Assembly: GCF_026107515.2 (NCBI RefSeq)
Contig: NZ_JAPCHW010000005.1
Span: 1 to 64,000 of the forward strand
Length of the DNA: 64,000 bases
Source: Glutamicibacter sp. MNS18
GTDB lineage: Bacteria > Actinomycetota > Actinomycetes > Actinomycetales > Micrococcaceae
Reading direction: 5' to 3'
The translations under genes and the position numbers were made by a program. Positions 16,816-25,997 of this stretch are shown here, piece after piece; position 1 is the first letter of the stretch, and every line of letters begins with the position of its first letter. The notes below the pieces were generated by a model that saw nothing but the letters and a program-made list of their open reading frames with translations, was not told where the DNA came from and searched no databases.

Positions 16816-18111
16816 ATGAACCCAACCCTTACCTCCTTGAAGAATCCCGCGTACCTGCAAGGTTCGCTGTCGATGCTGTTGTTCTTTGCCTCGTGGGGCA
16901 TCTGGTGGTCCTTTTTCCAGATCTGGCTCACCAGCGAGGGCTCCGGCCTGGGCTTGAGCGGTGCCCAGGTGGGCACGGTCTTCTCGATCAACTCACTGGT
17001 CACCCTGGTGCTGATGTTCATCTACGGCGCCACCCAGGACAAGCTGGGCATCAGAAGGCACCTGGCCTTTGTGATCGCCACCGTCACCGCCCTGATGGGG
17101 CCGTTCGCCGTCTGGGTCTACCGGCCGCTGCTCGAATCGAACTTCATGCTCGGTGCGATCCTCGGCGCGGTGTTCCTCTCCGTGGGATTCCTGGCCGGTG
17201 TGGGACTGCTCGAGGCGCTGACCGAACGCTACAGCCGCCGCTTCGGATTCGAATACGGGCAGGCGCGCATGTGGGGCTCCTTCGGTTACGCCATCGTCGC
17301 GTTGGCCGCCGGGTTCCTGTTCACCATCAACCCGATGCTGAACTTCTGGGTCGGCTCGGTGATCGGACTGGTCCATGTGCTGGTGTTGGCCCTCTGGCCC
17401 ACCGGGCGGCAACCGGATGCCAATCCTGCGGGGCAGGTACGGCTCTCCGGGGCAGGAACCCCGGGATTGCGTGACATGGTGGGATTGCTGCGGCTTCCCA
17501 GCCTGTGGCTGGTCATCGTCTTCGTGACCTTCTCCTGGTCCTTCTACACCGTCTTCGACCAGCAGATGTTCCCCGATTTCTACACGAGCCTGTTTGAGAG
17601 CCAGGAAACCGGGCAGCGGGTGTACGGCATCCTCAACTCGGTGCAGGTCTTCGTCGAGGCGGCGATGATGGGCGTGATCCCGCTGCTCATGCGCCGGGTG
17701 GGGGTGCGCTCGGCCCTGCTGCTGGGCGTGGTGATCATGTTCCTGCGCATCCTGGGCTGTGCCCTGGTTGACGACCCGGTGCTGGTCTCGGCGATCAAGA
17801 TGCTGCACGCCATTGAAACCCCGCTGTTTGTGCTGCCGATCTTCCGCTACTTCACCCTGCACTTCAACCCGGCGCTATCCGCCAGCCTGTACATGGTCGG
17901 GTTCCAGGTCTCGGCGCAGATCGGCAACGTGCTGCTCTCCACCCCGCTGGGCATGCTGCACGACCGCATCGGCTACCAGCCCACATTCCTGGTGATTTCC
18001 GCGGTGGTCCTGGCCACCGGGGTCTACGCCTACTTCACGCTGAAGAAGGATGACGAGCAGGTGGACGGCGACCCGTTCATGCGCCACCGGGATTTGCAGG
18101 GCGCCGGGTAA
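16816..18111 (+). CDS. MFS oligosaccharide:H+ symporter (CscB/LacY-like)
   Basis: A 431-residue 12-helix transporter. The N-terminal segment LLFFASWGIWWSFFQIWL resembles the LacY/CscB subfamily, and LYMVGFQVSAQIGNVLLS in the last helices fits oligosaccharide:H+ symporters. ATG 16816 is chosen over the frame-opening 16729 because AGGA lies seven bases upstream and the earlier frame overlaps fructokinase. It probably imports sucrose or short fructans without phosphorylation, for intracellular cleavage. It follows fructokinase by 16 bp. Confidence 0.9.
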   Translation: MNPTLTSLKNPAYLQGSLSMLLFFASWGIWWSFFQIWLTSEGSGLGLSGAQVGTVFSINSLVTLVLMFIYGATQDKLGIRRHLAFVIATVTALMGPFAVWVYRPLLESNFMLGAILGAVFLSVGFLAGVGLLEALTERYSRRFGFEYGQARMWGSFGYAIVALAAGFLFTINPMLNFWVGSVIGLVHVLVLALWPTGRQPDANPAGQVRLSGAGTPGLRDMVGLLRLPSLWLVIVFVTFSWSFYTVFDQQMFPDFYTSLFESQETGQRVYGILNSVQVFVEAAMMGVIPLLMRRVGVRSALLLGVVIMFLRILGCALVDDPVLVSAIKMLHAIETPLFVLPIFRYFTLHFNPALSASLYMVGFQVSAQIGNVLLSTPLGMLHDRIGYQPTFLVISAVVLATGVYAYFTLKKDDEQVDGDPFMRHRDLQGAG

Positions 18112-18519
18112 TCGGCTGCCGGCCGACCGGTGAGCGCAACCCGGAAACACGTCCGGGCAGCTGCCGTGGTTCTCCATCATGAGCCACCGCTCGGCGATGT
18201 TCGCCCACGCGGAGTCCTCACGAGGGTGCGATACCGAACGTTGCCTCCGGTCGTGGAGGGTCTCCGGATCCACCCCGGGACTGTACTGGCTGCACTCGAT
18301 GGTCCGGGGCGCGGTGGATCGGGTGCGGCCCAGGGTCCGGTTCCGCGCAGGGTGGCCGGCAGAGGTTTGTCACCAGACTGCGGAACTGCACCTGTACAGC
18401 CCGAGTTCCCTCGAATTCGCGGCAGGGGGTGTCTTTGGCTGCCGGAGCCGATAGCGTGGGAAGTGCAATGCAGCGAGGCAGTATTCAGCTGTGCCACGTT
18501 TGATCCTTGAGGAGATTCC
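18112..18519. other. 408-bp intergenic region
   Basis: No gene supported. A short hairpin (CCCGGA 18140-18145, TCCGGG 18152-18157, 6-nt loop) lies 29 bp after the permease stop and may be a weak terminator. The last 100 bp should hold the promoter of the dehydrogenase at 18520; I see no clear operator. Confidence 0.45.
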
Positions 18520-19581
18520 ATGAAGGCAGCACGCTACTACGACCAAAAAGACATCCGCATCGAGGACATCGAGGAGCCCGAGCTGAGGCCTGGCACCGTG
18601 GCCATTGACGTGGCCTGGTGCGGCATCTGCGGCACCGACCTGCACGAGTACCTGGAAGGGCCGATCTTCATTCCGCCGGCCGGCCACCCGCACCCGATCT
18701 CCGGGGAATCGGCCCCGGTCACCATGGGCCACGAATTCTCCGGAACCATCACCGCGCTGGGCGCAGGGGTCACCGATCTTGAAGTCGGACAGAACGTGGT
18801 GGTTGAACCGTACATCATCCATGATGACGTGGACACCTCCAAGGGCCAGCCCTACCAGCTGTCCAAGGACATGAACTTTATTGGTCTCGGTGGCCGCGGT
18901 GGCGGACTGGCCGAGAAGATCGTGGTCCAGCGCCGCTGGGTGCACCCGATCGGTGACATCCCCCTGGATGAGGCGGCATTGATCGAACCGCTATCCGTGG
19001 CCCACCATGCGTTCGTGCGCTCCGGGGCCAAATCCGGTCAGGTGGCCATCGTGGGAGGAGCCGGGCCGATCGGCCTGCTGACCGCCGCGGTGCTCAAGGC
19101 CAAGGGATTGACCGTCTACATTTCCGAGCTGTCCGAGGCCCGGAAGGCCAAGGCACGGGAAACCGGGGTCGCCGATGAGGTCTTCGACCCGCGGGACGGC
19201 GACGTGGCGCAAAAGGTCCGGGACCTGACCGGTGGCAAGGGCGCGGATGTGGGGTTCGAATGCTCCTCGGTGCCGGTGGTCCTGGACATGTTGCTGGACG
19301 CGGTGGCCTCCGGTGGGGTGATTGTGAACGTCTCGATCTGGGGTCACAAACCGGAAGTCGATATGCCCAAGCTGGTACTCAAGGAAATCGATCTGCGCGG
19401 CACCATCGGTTACGCCAGCGACCACCCCGACACCATCGCCCTGGTGCAGTCCGGCAAGCTGGAGCTGGCCCCGTTCATTACCGGACGGATCGGCCTGGAT
19501 GGCCTGGTCGACGAGGGCTTCGACCAACTGATCAACAACAACGAGGAGCATGTGAAGATCATCGTGAATCCACGCGCCTGA
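18520..19581 (+). CDS. (R,R)-butanediol dehydrogenase / zinc-type medium-chain dehydrogenase
   Basis: A 353-residue MDR alcohol dehydrogenase. The catalytic zinc site is formed by Cys in CGICGTDLHEY and by GHEFSG; NAD binding is by VGGAGPIGLL. The usual four-Cys structural-zinc lobe is absent and replaced by a loop ending MNFIGLGGRGGG, as in Bacillus BdhA. It interconverts acetoin and 2,3-butanediol. GAGGAG lies six bases before ATG. It stands alone, without acetoin-dehydrogenase genes nearby. Confidence 0.88.
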   Translation: MKAARYYDQKDIRIEDIEEPELRPGTVAIDVAWCGICGTDLHEYLEGPIFIPPAGHPHPISGESAPVTMGHEFSGTITALGAGVTDLEVGQNVVVEPYIIHDDVDTSKGQPYQLSKDMNFIGLGGRGGGLAEKIVVQRRWVHPIGDIPLDEAALIEPLSVAHHAFVRSGAKSGQVAIVGGAGPIGLLTAAVLKAKGLTVYISELSEARKAKARETGVADEVFDPRDGDVAQKVRDLTGGKGADVGFECSSVPVVLDMLLDAVASGGVIVNVSIWGHKPEVDMPKLVLKEIDLRGTIGYASDHPDTIALVQSGKLELAPFITGRIGLDGLVDEGFDQLINNNEEHVKIIVNPRA

Positions 19582-19593
19582 TATTCCCTTTGA

Positions 19594-19645
19594 ACCCCGT
19601 CGGTTCCATCCGCCCATGCGCCGGGCCAGGAAAAACCGGCGGGGT
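19594..19645. terminator. Possible hairpin after the butanediol dehydrogenase
   Basis: ACCCCGTCGGTT (19594-19605) pairs with AACCGGCGGGGT (19634-19645) at 11 of 12 positions, with a 28-nt loop. It lies 13 bp after the stop. The long loop makes this tentative. The rest of the gap up to 19885 shows no gene. Confidence 0.35.
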
Positions 19646-19885
19646 CCGCTCATTGCTATCGGATACCGGCAGAACCAAACTGTCGGGGTGCTGTCCTATG
19701 CTGTTTCCAGGTTCAAGAGACGCAGCGTGAAGTACCTGGCTGGCTGCGCGGCAACCCTCCTCATCGAGTGGGGTGCCCCAGGGGAAGAACCGGCTTGCGG
19801 GCACCAGCCCGCAGGCAAGTCGGTGAGGCCAGCACAGTGGAAATGAATCATGATCCATTAGGGCTCCTCCCAATATCCGGAAGGA

Positions 19886-20548
19886 ATGCCAGCCACCATG
19901 GAACTGAACCATCACGGGGAATCCGCGGACTTTGAAGCCTGGAGCAAGGAACTTCATGGAACCCAACCACTGGAGAAACGACCGGCCCACGAAGCCTATG
20001 GGCAGATCGTTCTCAATCGAGATGCCAACGGCCGGCCAACCTACCTTGATCCGATTGAAGTACCTGTCGACAAATACGGTTTGCCGATGTCCATCCAGGG
20101 TGCCGAACCCGATGCGGAACAACGTCTGCAGCTGGGATGGGATGCGGCGCTGAACGATTACTGGCAACCCGTGGGCAGGAGCACGGGTATGGCGCTGTAC
20201 CGCGCACGCCGGCAACGGGCAGTGAGGTTGCTGCGTGGCGAGGTGGAGCGAAATGAGCCCTGGCGCGACTACGTGCGGGCATGGCAATCCGTGGGGTTCA
20301 CCCCGGAGGTGTATGTCATGGTCCACGAATTTATCCCCCGCGCGGTGACCCGTGTACGGCAGAAAGCCGAACTACGCGGACGTGTGGCTTGGTTCGAGGA
20401 TCGGCTGCAGGCCCTGGATATCGTCCAGGATGACTTCGACGCCCGTGGTCGGGATTTGCAGCCTGAACACTGGGCCGACCTGCCACATCTCACGTGGCGG
20501 GTGACACCGCTGGACGCGGTGGAGAAGATCCTCGGACTGGGGATGTAG
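19886..20548 (+). CDS. Hypothetical protein
   Basis: A 220-residue soluble protein, rich in Arg, Glu and Trp, with no signal peptide or membrane segment. Its N-terminal third is polar (FEAWSKELHGTQPLEKRPAH); the remainder looks alpha-helical with clustered charges (RARRQRAVRLLRGEVERNE). I recognise no family. The start is uncertain: GGAAGGA abuts ATG 19886, while ATG 19898 lies 12 bases after it. It is separated from both neighbours and probably monocistronic. Confidence 0.6.
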   Translation: MPATMELNHHGESADFEAWSKELHGTQPLEKRPAHEAYGQIVLNRDANGRPTYLDPIEVPVDKYGLPMSIQGAEPDAEQRLQLGWDAALNDYWQPVGRSTGMALYRARRQRAVRLLRGEVERNEPWRDYVRAWQSVGFTPEVYVMVHEFIPRAVTRVRQKAELRGRVAWFEDRLQALDIVQDDFDARGRDLQPEHWADLPHLTWRVTPLDAVEKILGLGM

Positions 20549-20642
20549 CGGTTCGGTCCGGCCCGGTATCGGCCTCCGGTGGCGGGGCTACACTGACAGC
20601 AGGGAATGCCAGTCGCTGTCGAGCAACAAGGGGTGCGCAAAC

Positions 20643-21977
20643 ATGGAACCTGGGATGCAGGGGATATTCGAAGACCCGGTCATCGCGGCGATGGCCGCCG
20701 GCAAGGAAACCACCTGGTTCCGCCAGAGCCGGACACCCACCGCGCAGGCACTGTCCAACAGCGGCCTGGATCCTGCGCTCATCGATGATGCCAGTGACAG
20801 GTTCCAACGCTTCGCGCCCTGGATTCTCCGTGAATTCCCGGAGACCGGGATAAACCACGGCATCCTCGAATCCCCGGTTCATGGGCTTCCCCGGCTCCAG
20901 ACGGAACTGGACACCCGGTTGGGCCGGGCACTGGGCGGCAAGCTGTGGCTGAAACGCGACGACCTGCTGCCGGTCGCCGGATCGATCAAGGCCCGTGGCG
21001 GGATCCACGAGGTGCTGCAGGTGGCCGAACGCTTCGCGCTGGAGGCCGGGGTCATCTCACCCGATGACGACTACACGCGTTTCGCGGACCAGGACGTCCA
21101 GGCCGTCCTGGGAAGGTACGGCATCATGGTGGGTTCCACCGGCAACCTCGGCTTGTCCATCGGCATCACCGCTGCACGACTGGGCCTTCGCACCACGGTG
21201 CACATGTCCGCCGACGCCCGGGACTGGAAGAAGCAGTTGCTGCGTTCCCACGGGGTCACCGTGGTGGAACACCAGGGGGATTTCAGCCAGGCCGTGGACG
21301 CCGGGCGGGCCGAAGCCGCCGCCGATTCCACCGTGCACTTTGTCGACGACGAGAACTCGCTGCCGCTCTTTGCCGGATATGCGGTGGCGGCACGGCGGCT
21401 CGAAGGCCAACTGCGGGGACTGGGAATCACCGTGGATGGGCAACACCCGCTGATGGTGTACCTGCCCTGCGGTGTGGGAGGCAGCCCCGGCGGGGTGACC
21501 TTCGGACTGAAGCACGTCTTCGGCGATAACGTCCACTGCTATTTCGCCGAACCGGCGAACTGCCCGGCAGTCACCCTGGGAGTGCGCACCGGCCTGCACG
21601 AGAAGATCTCGGCCTTTGATCTGGGCTTGGACGGGAAGACCACCGCCGACGGGTTGGCGGTAGCCCGCCCCTCCGAGCTGGTGGGTCGCGCCCTGGCCGA
21701 TGTCATCGACGGGTACTGCACGGTCACCGACGAGAAGATGCAGGCCCTGACCGCACTACTGGATAGCTGCGAGGGCATCCGGGTGGAACCCTCGGCGACC
21801 GCAGGACTGCTACTGCCCTGGCGCGTTTTCGGGCATCCTGACTTCGCAGAAATCCCAGGGCTGGTCAACGCCACCCACCTGGTGTGGTGCACCGGAGGCT
21901 CGATGGTGCCGGAAGATGAGATGGCCCGGTACCTGGCCCAAGGGCAGCAAGAACTGGGCAGGATCGGGTCCTGGTAA
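20643..21977 (+). CDS. dsdA: D-serine ammonia-lyase (D-serine dehydratase)
   Basis: A 444-residue fold-type II PLP enzyme close to E. coli DsdA in length and motifs: KRDDLLPVAGSIKARGG with PLP-Lys116, the phosphate-binding GSTGNLGLSIG, and LPCGVGGSPGGVTFGLKH. It converts D-serine to pyruvate and ammonia, giving detoxification or nitrogen supply. No DsdC regulator or D-serine permease is adjacent, so it may be expressed on its own. Confidence 0.95.
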   Translation: MEPGMQGIFEDPVIAAMAAGKETTWFRQSRTPTAQALSNSGLDPALIDDASDRFQRFAPWILREFPETGINHGILESPVHGLPRLQTELDTRLGRALGGKLWLKRDDLLPVAGSIKARGGIHEVLQVAERFALEAGVISPDDDYTRFADQDVQAVLGRYGIMVGSTGNLGLSIGITAARLGLRTTVHMSADARDWKKQLLRSHGVTVVEHQGDFSQAVDAGRAEAAADSTVHFVDDENSLPLFAGYAVAARRLEGQLRGLGITVDGQHPLMVYLPCGVGGSPGGVTFGLKHVFGDNVHCYFAEPANCPAVTLGVRTGLHEKISAFDLGLDGKTTADGLAVARPSELVGRALADVIDGYCTVTDEKMQALTALLDSCEGIRVEPSATAGLLLPWRVFGHPDFAEIPGLVNATHLVWCTGGSMVPEDEMARYLAQGQQELGRIGSW

Positions 21978-22105
21978 TCCACGCAGTGGCGCAGACCGGA
22001 CAGGATGAGACCCTTTTCTGTCGAACCGCCCCGGTATCATGGGCAGGGCATCGGGAAAACCGGCTTGTTGCCGGCATCCCGAGCCCACTTGCTCCCCGGC
22101 CCTGA

Positions 22106-25100
22106 ATGGTGAACATGGAATACCGCCTGACCAAGGACATCCTGACGATGATGGCCACCTCCGAGACCCTGGCCAGGGCGACCGGGCTGGTGATGGATGA
22201 CGAGGTGGAGATCGCCGAGGAAACCTATCAGGCCGGAACCAGCCGGGTGGATGGCTGGGTCGATGGCTTTGCCGTGGCAGCGACCCTGGTGCTTGATGAA
22301 GCCAGCCGGGTGAGGCTGAAAACCGAGTGTGAACTCGATGGATCGGGCCACCTTTGCCACCACGTGGTGGCGATGCTGCTGGAACTGACCGAATACGGGG
22401 ATGACTTCATGGTCACCTCGGAACGACGGCCGCCTTTGGGCCACATGGGCCGACAGGATGCCCCTGCCGTATCTCCCTGGAAACGTACCCTCAACATGCT
22501 GCTGCCTCCGGTTGAACAGGACACCCCGGCCGAGGTCGAGAAGCTGGGGTTGCTGCTCAAGGTGGAGACTCGCAAGGGATATTGGGGGCGCACCCGCACG
22601 GAAATCTCCGCTCGCCCGGCTCGTCCCGGGGTGCGCACCGCCTGGGTGCAATCCGGGGTAAGCTGGCGCGACCTGTTCTCCGATCGGCGGTTCGAGCCGG
22701 CGCAGCGTGAGGCCATGGCCGATCTGTACCGCCTGGGCGAGCGCGACCCCGAATACATGTACCACTATGCGACGGATTCCGACTGGCTACCGATCTCCGG
22801 GCTACCGGGTCATGATCTGGCCAAGATATTGGAACAGATCAGGGCCACCGGTGTCGCCATGGTTAATGCCGCCTCCGCACGCAAGCCGGTGACTTTCCCT
22901 GAGGAACCGGCCCAGGGCTTCGTGGACTTGCGGCAGAAAGGGCAGGGTCTGGAACTCACCGCCCGGCTCGTGGGGCCCGGAGGGGACCGGCAACGGATCC
23001 TTCCCTTCGGCACACCACCGACCCTGGCCGTTGTGTCGGAGGGTGAAGTGACCAAGGCGCAGGAAATCGGCATTGCCCGATTCGACCCGCCGATCAGCGA
23101 AGAGCTGCTCTCGATCCTCGAAGCAGACGAGGAAATCACCATCCCCGCCGCCGAGATCCCCGAATTCGAGACCGGTTTCCTCTCCCGGGTGCGGCGTACC
23201 GCTCCGGTGCGTTCCGGTGATGACAGCTACCGGATCCCCGAGCCTGCCCGACCCGTACTGCAGGTGAGGGTGGAATCATCCCAGGTGCATATGAAGATCT
23301 CGCACCAGTGGCATTACGCCGACCACGGTCGCCGCCAGCGGGAAGTGGAAGAATCCATCCTGGGAAGCATCTCGGAGAAATTCGGCCAGTCCCAGCCACT
23401 GGGTGAACCATTCGCCGGCACCTTTCCCGGCATGGAACTGGACCGTAATGGCTCGATCGACTTCGTTTTACATGTGCTTCCGCTGTTGCGGGAGCACCCC
23501 GACGTACACGTCATCGAAACGGCGGAAGCGGTTCCCAGATACTGGATCGCCGACGGAACGGCCCAGATCTCGGTCAACGCCGGGGAAACGAAACACGACT
23601 GGTTCGACCTTGACATCACCGTCCAGCACGGAAACCGCCAGATTCCCTTCGTGCAGCTGTTCGCCGCATTGAATAACGACGAGATGTTCCTGGAACTCGA
23701 AAACCACGAAGTGATCCGCATCGACGGACCCGAATTCTCCCAACTGCGCGCGCTGATTGCCGAAGCCGGTGAGTTGGCCGATGTGCGGGCCGAGGGGGTG
23801 CGGATGCACAAGTTGGGCATTGATTGGTGGCAGGAGCTGCTGGCGTTGGGGATTATCGAGGCGCAGCAGAATGAGTGGTTGGCCACGATGCGGCAGCTGA
23901 CCTCGGGTCAGCCGCTGCAGACCCCGGTGCTGCCTGCGGGGTTTACCGCGACCCTGCGCGATTACCAGTGTGAAGGGTTGTCCTGGCTGCATTTCCTGCG
24001 CACCCACCAGTTGGGCGGGGTGCTGGCCGATGATATGGGGCTGGGCAAGACCGTGCAGCTGTTGGCGGCCCTGGAAGCTGCCCGGTTGGAGAACCCTGAG
24101 CAGAAGTTCCTGGTGGTCGCCCCGACCTCGGTGGCCGGGAACTGGTACAACGAAGCGCAGCGTTTCGTTCCGGAGATGGATACCGTGCTGATCAGTGAGA
24201 CCAGTAAGAAGCGCGGGTTGAGTGTCACCGAGGCGTTGGACGTAGCCGGTGATCCGCAGTTGGTGATCACCACCTATGGGGTATTCCGGCTGGATTTCGA
24301 GAGTTTTGATGAGGTGGAGTTCTCAGTGTTGGTGCTGGATGAAGCGCAGCAGTTGAAGAACCACACCTCCAAGGGGTACAAGCAGGCACGGCAGATGGCC
24401 GTGCCGTGCAAGTTCGTCGTCACCGGAACTCCGGTGGAAAACAACCTGCTGGAGCTGTGGGCGCTGGTGTCCCTGGCGGCCCCGGGACTGCTGGGTGGGT
24501 TGAAGGCGTTCAAGGACAACTACGCCAAACCGATCGCGGATGGGGACGGTACCCGGTTGGCGCGGTTGAAGAGCAGGTTACGCCCGTTCGTGATGCGGCG
24601 GACGAAGGAGCAGGTGGCTACGGATCTGCCGGCGAAGACCGAGCAGATACTTGAAGTGGAGCTGGATCCGGGACACCGCAAGGCCTACGACCGCCGCTTC
24701 GCGCGGGTGCGGCAGGAGATCCTGGGCCTGGTGGAGGACGTGGATTCGAACCGGTTCCGGATCCTGCAATCGCTGACGCTGTTGCGCCAGTTGGCCCTGG
24801 ATCCCTCCCTGGTGGACGAGGGGGACGCACCGAGCGCCAAATTACAGCTGCTGGGCGAACTGCTCGGTGATGCGGTGGCCGAGGGGCATAAGGTGTTGGT
24901 CTTCAGCCAATTCACCGGATTCCTGGCCAAGGCCAGGGACGTGGCCGAGCGGTTGGGCGTGCAGACCGGCTATCTGGATGGGTCCACGAGCCAGAAGAAC
25001 CGTAGGAAGCTCATTGACGGGTTCACCGAGGGGCAGTACCCGGTGTTTTTCATCTCGCTGAAAGCCGGTGGGTTCGGGATCAATTTGACGGCGGCGGATT

Positions 25101-25348
25101 ACTGCATTCTGCTCGATCCGTGGTGGAATCCTGCGGTGGAGGCCCAGGCGGTGGATCGGGCGCATCGGATTGGTCAGGAGCGGCCGGTGTATGTGTACCG
25201 GTTGGTCGCCAAGGGAACCATTGAATCAAAGGTGCTGGCCCTGCAGGAGAAGAAGACCCGGTTGTTTAATGATGTGTTGGGTGAGCAGGTGGATGCGGGG
25301 CAGTCCACTGCGCTGAGCGCGGACGACTTCCTGTCGTTGGTCCAGTAG
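22106..25348 (+). CDS. SNF2-family DNA-dependent ATPase with degenerate SWIM-type N-terminus
   Basis: A 1080-residue Swi2/Snf2-type helicase. The C-terminal half has SNF2_N with DDMGLGKTVQLL (Walker A near residue 643), LDEAQQLKN (near 742) and VTGTPVENNLLELWAL, then helicase_C with VFSQFTGF, LKAGGFGINLTAADYC and DRAHRIGQ (near 1020). The N-terminal part has a CELDGSGHLCHHVVAMLL segment like a SWIM zinc finger, but one Cys of the CxC pair is missing. Such proteins remodel protein-DNA complexes in repair or transcription. ATG 22106, GTG 22109 and ATG 22115 are alternative starts. Leucine codon choice appears to shift towards TTG after about 23800. Confidence 0.92.
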   Translation: MVNMEYRLTKDILTMMATSETLARATGLVMDDEVEIAEETYQAGTSRVDGWVDGFAVAATLVLDEASRVRLKTECELDGSGHLCHHVVAMLLELTEYGDDFMVTSERRPPLGHMGRQDAPAVSPWKRTLNMLLPPVEQDTPAEVEKLGLLLKVETRKGYWGRTRTEISARPARPGVRTAWVQSGVSWRDLFSDRRFEPAQREAMADLYRLGERDPEYMYHYATDSDWLPISGLPGHDLAKILEQIRATGVAMVNAASARKPVTFPEEPAQGFVDLRQKGQGLELTARLVGPGGDRQRILPFGTPPTLAVVSEGEVTKAQEIGIARFDPPISEELLSILEADEEITIPAAEIPEFETGFLSRVRRTAPVRSGDDSYRIPEPARPVLQVRVESSQVHMKISHQWHYADHGRRQREVEESILGSISEKFGQSQPLGEPFAGTFPGMELDRNGSIDFVLHVLPLLREHPDVHVIETAEAVPRYWIADGTAQISVNAGETKHDWFDLDITVQHGNRQIPFVQLFAALNNDEMFLELENHEVIRIDGPEFSQLRALIAEAGELADVRAEGVRMHKLGIDWWQELLALGIIEAQQNEWLATMRQLTSGQPLQTPVLPAGFTATLRDYQCEGLSWLHFLRTHQLGGVLADDMGLGKTVQLLAALEAARLENPEQKFLVVAPTSVAGNWYNEAQRFVPEMDTVLISETSKKRGLSVTEALDVAGDPQLVITTYGVFRLDFESFDEVEFSVLVLDEAQQLKNHTSKGYKQARQMAVPCKFVVTGTPVENNLLELWALVSLAAPGLLGGLKAFKDNYAKPIADGDGTRLARLKSRLRPFVMRRTKEQVATDLPAKTEQILEVELDPGHRKAYDRRFARVRQEILGLVEDVDSNRFRILQSLTLLRQLALDPSLVDEGDAPSAKLQLLGELLGDAVAEGHKVLVFSQFTGFLAKARDVAERLGVQTGYLDGSTSQKNRRKLIDGFTEGQYPVFFISLKAGGFGINLTAADYCILLDPWWNPAVEAQAVDRAHRIGQERPVYVYRLVAKGTIESKVLALQEKKTRLFNDVLGEQVDAGQSTALSADDFLSLVQ

Positions 25349-25350
25349 CC

Positions 25351-25387
25351 GGTGGATCATGACACGAACACCGCGTCATGATCCACC
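25351..25387. terminator. Bidirectional terminator hairpin
   Basis: GGTGGATCATGAC (25351-25363) pairs perfectly with 25375-25387 across an 11-nt loop. It begins 3 bp after the SNF2 stop and precedes the convergent peroxiredoxin stop at 25424. Confidence 0.85.
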
Positions 25388-25423
25388 ATCAACTATTTCC
25401 TCTTGGGTTGTCGTTTCCGGAGA

Positions 25424-25903
25424 CTAGACGCCCAGGGTCTCGCGCAGCCGGCCCACATGCCCTTGGGCGTCCACCCCGTATTCGACATGGCTGATCTTGC
25501 CAGTGCCATCCACCACGGCGGTGGAGCGTAGGGTGCCGGTAAAGGTCTTGCCGCCGAAGCTCTTCTCGCCAAAGGACCCGTAGGCCTTGGCCACGGAGTT
25601 ATCCGGATCCGAGAGCAGGGGGAAATTCAAGGATTCGTCGGCCGCGAACGTGGCGATGTCCTCGGGGCTGTCCGGCGAGATCCCCAGGACCGTGTAGCCG
25701 GCGCCCTGCAGCGAGTTCAGATTGTCGCGGAAGTCGCAGGCCTCGGTGGTGCACCCCGGGGTGGCGGCCTTGGGGTAGAAGTAGACGATCACGTTCTTTC
25801 CCGTGTAATCGGCCAGTGAGACCCGTTGCCCATGGGCGTCCTGCAGTGTGAACTCCGGGGCCTTCTGGCCAACCTGAAGCTGCGTGGATTCGACGCTCAT
25901 CAT
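25424..25903 (-). CDS. bcp: Thioredoxin-dependent thiol peroxidase, Bcp/PrxQ type
   Basis: A 159-residue peroxiredoxin with the motif ATPGCTTEACDFRD, where Cys51 is the peroxidatic and Cys56 the resolving residue, the 5-residue spacing of atypical 2-Cys PrxQ. It reduces hydroperoxides using thioredoxin in the cytoplasm. Length and fold are normal for the family. Two tandem ATG codons open the frame. The gene appears monocistronic. Confidence 0.95.
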   Translation of the reverse strand: MMSVESTQLQVGQKAPEFTLQDAHGQRVSLADYTGKNVIVYFYPKAATPGCTTEACDFRDNLNSLQGAGYTVLGISPDSPEDIATFAADESLNFPLLSDPDNSVAKAYGSFGEKSFGGKTFTGTLRSTAVVDGTGKISHVEYGVDAQGHVGRLRETLGV

Positions 25904-25997
25904 GATCCTACTTTCGTATAGCGGTAAATATTTTTCATTCTAGTGATGGGTGCCATGGTTTTCTAGGGGGGCGGCAAAGAAATGACGTGCAGGGGTT

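Noticed and set aside
13224-18111. PTS-type sucrose system
   Set aside because: No EII components; the carrier is an MFS protein and a fructokinase is present, so uptake is not phosphotransferase-linked.
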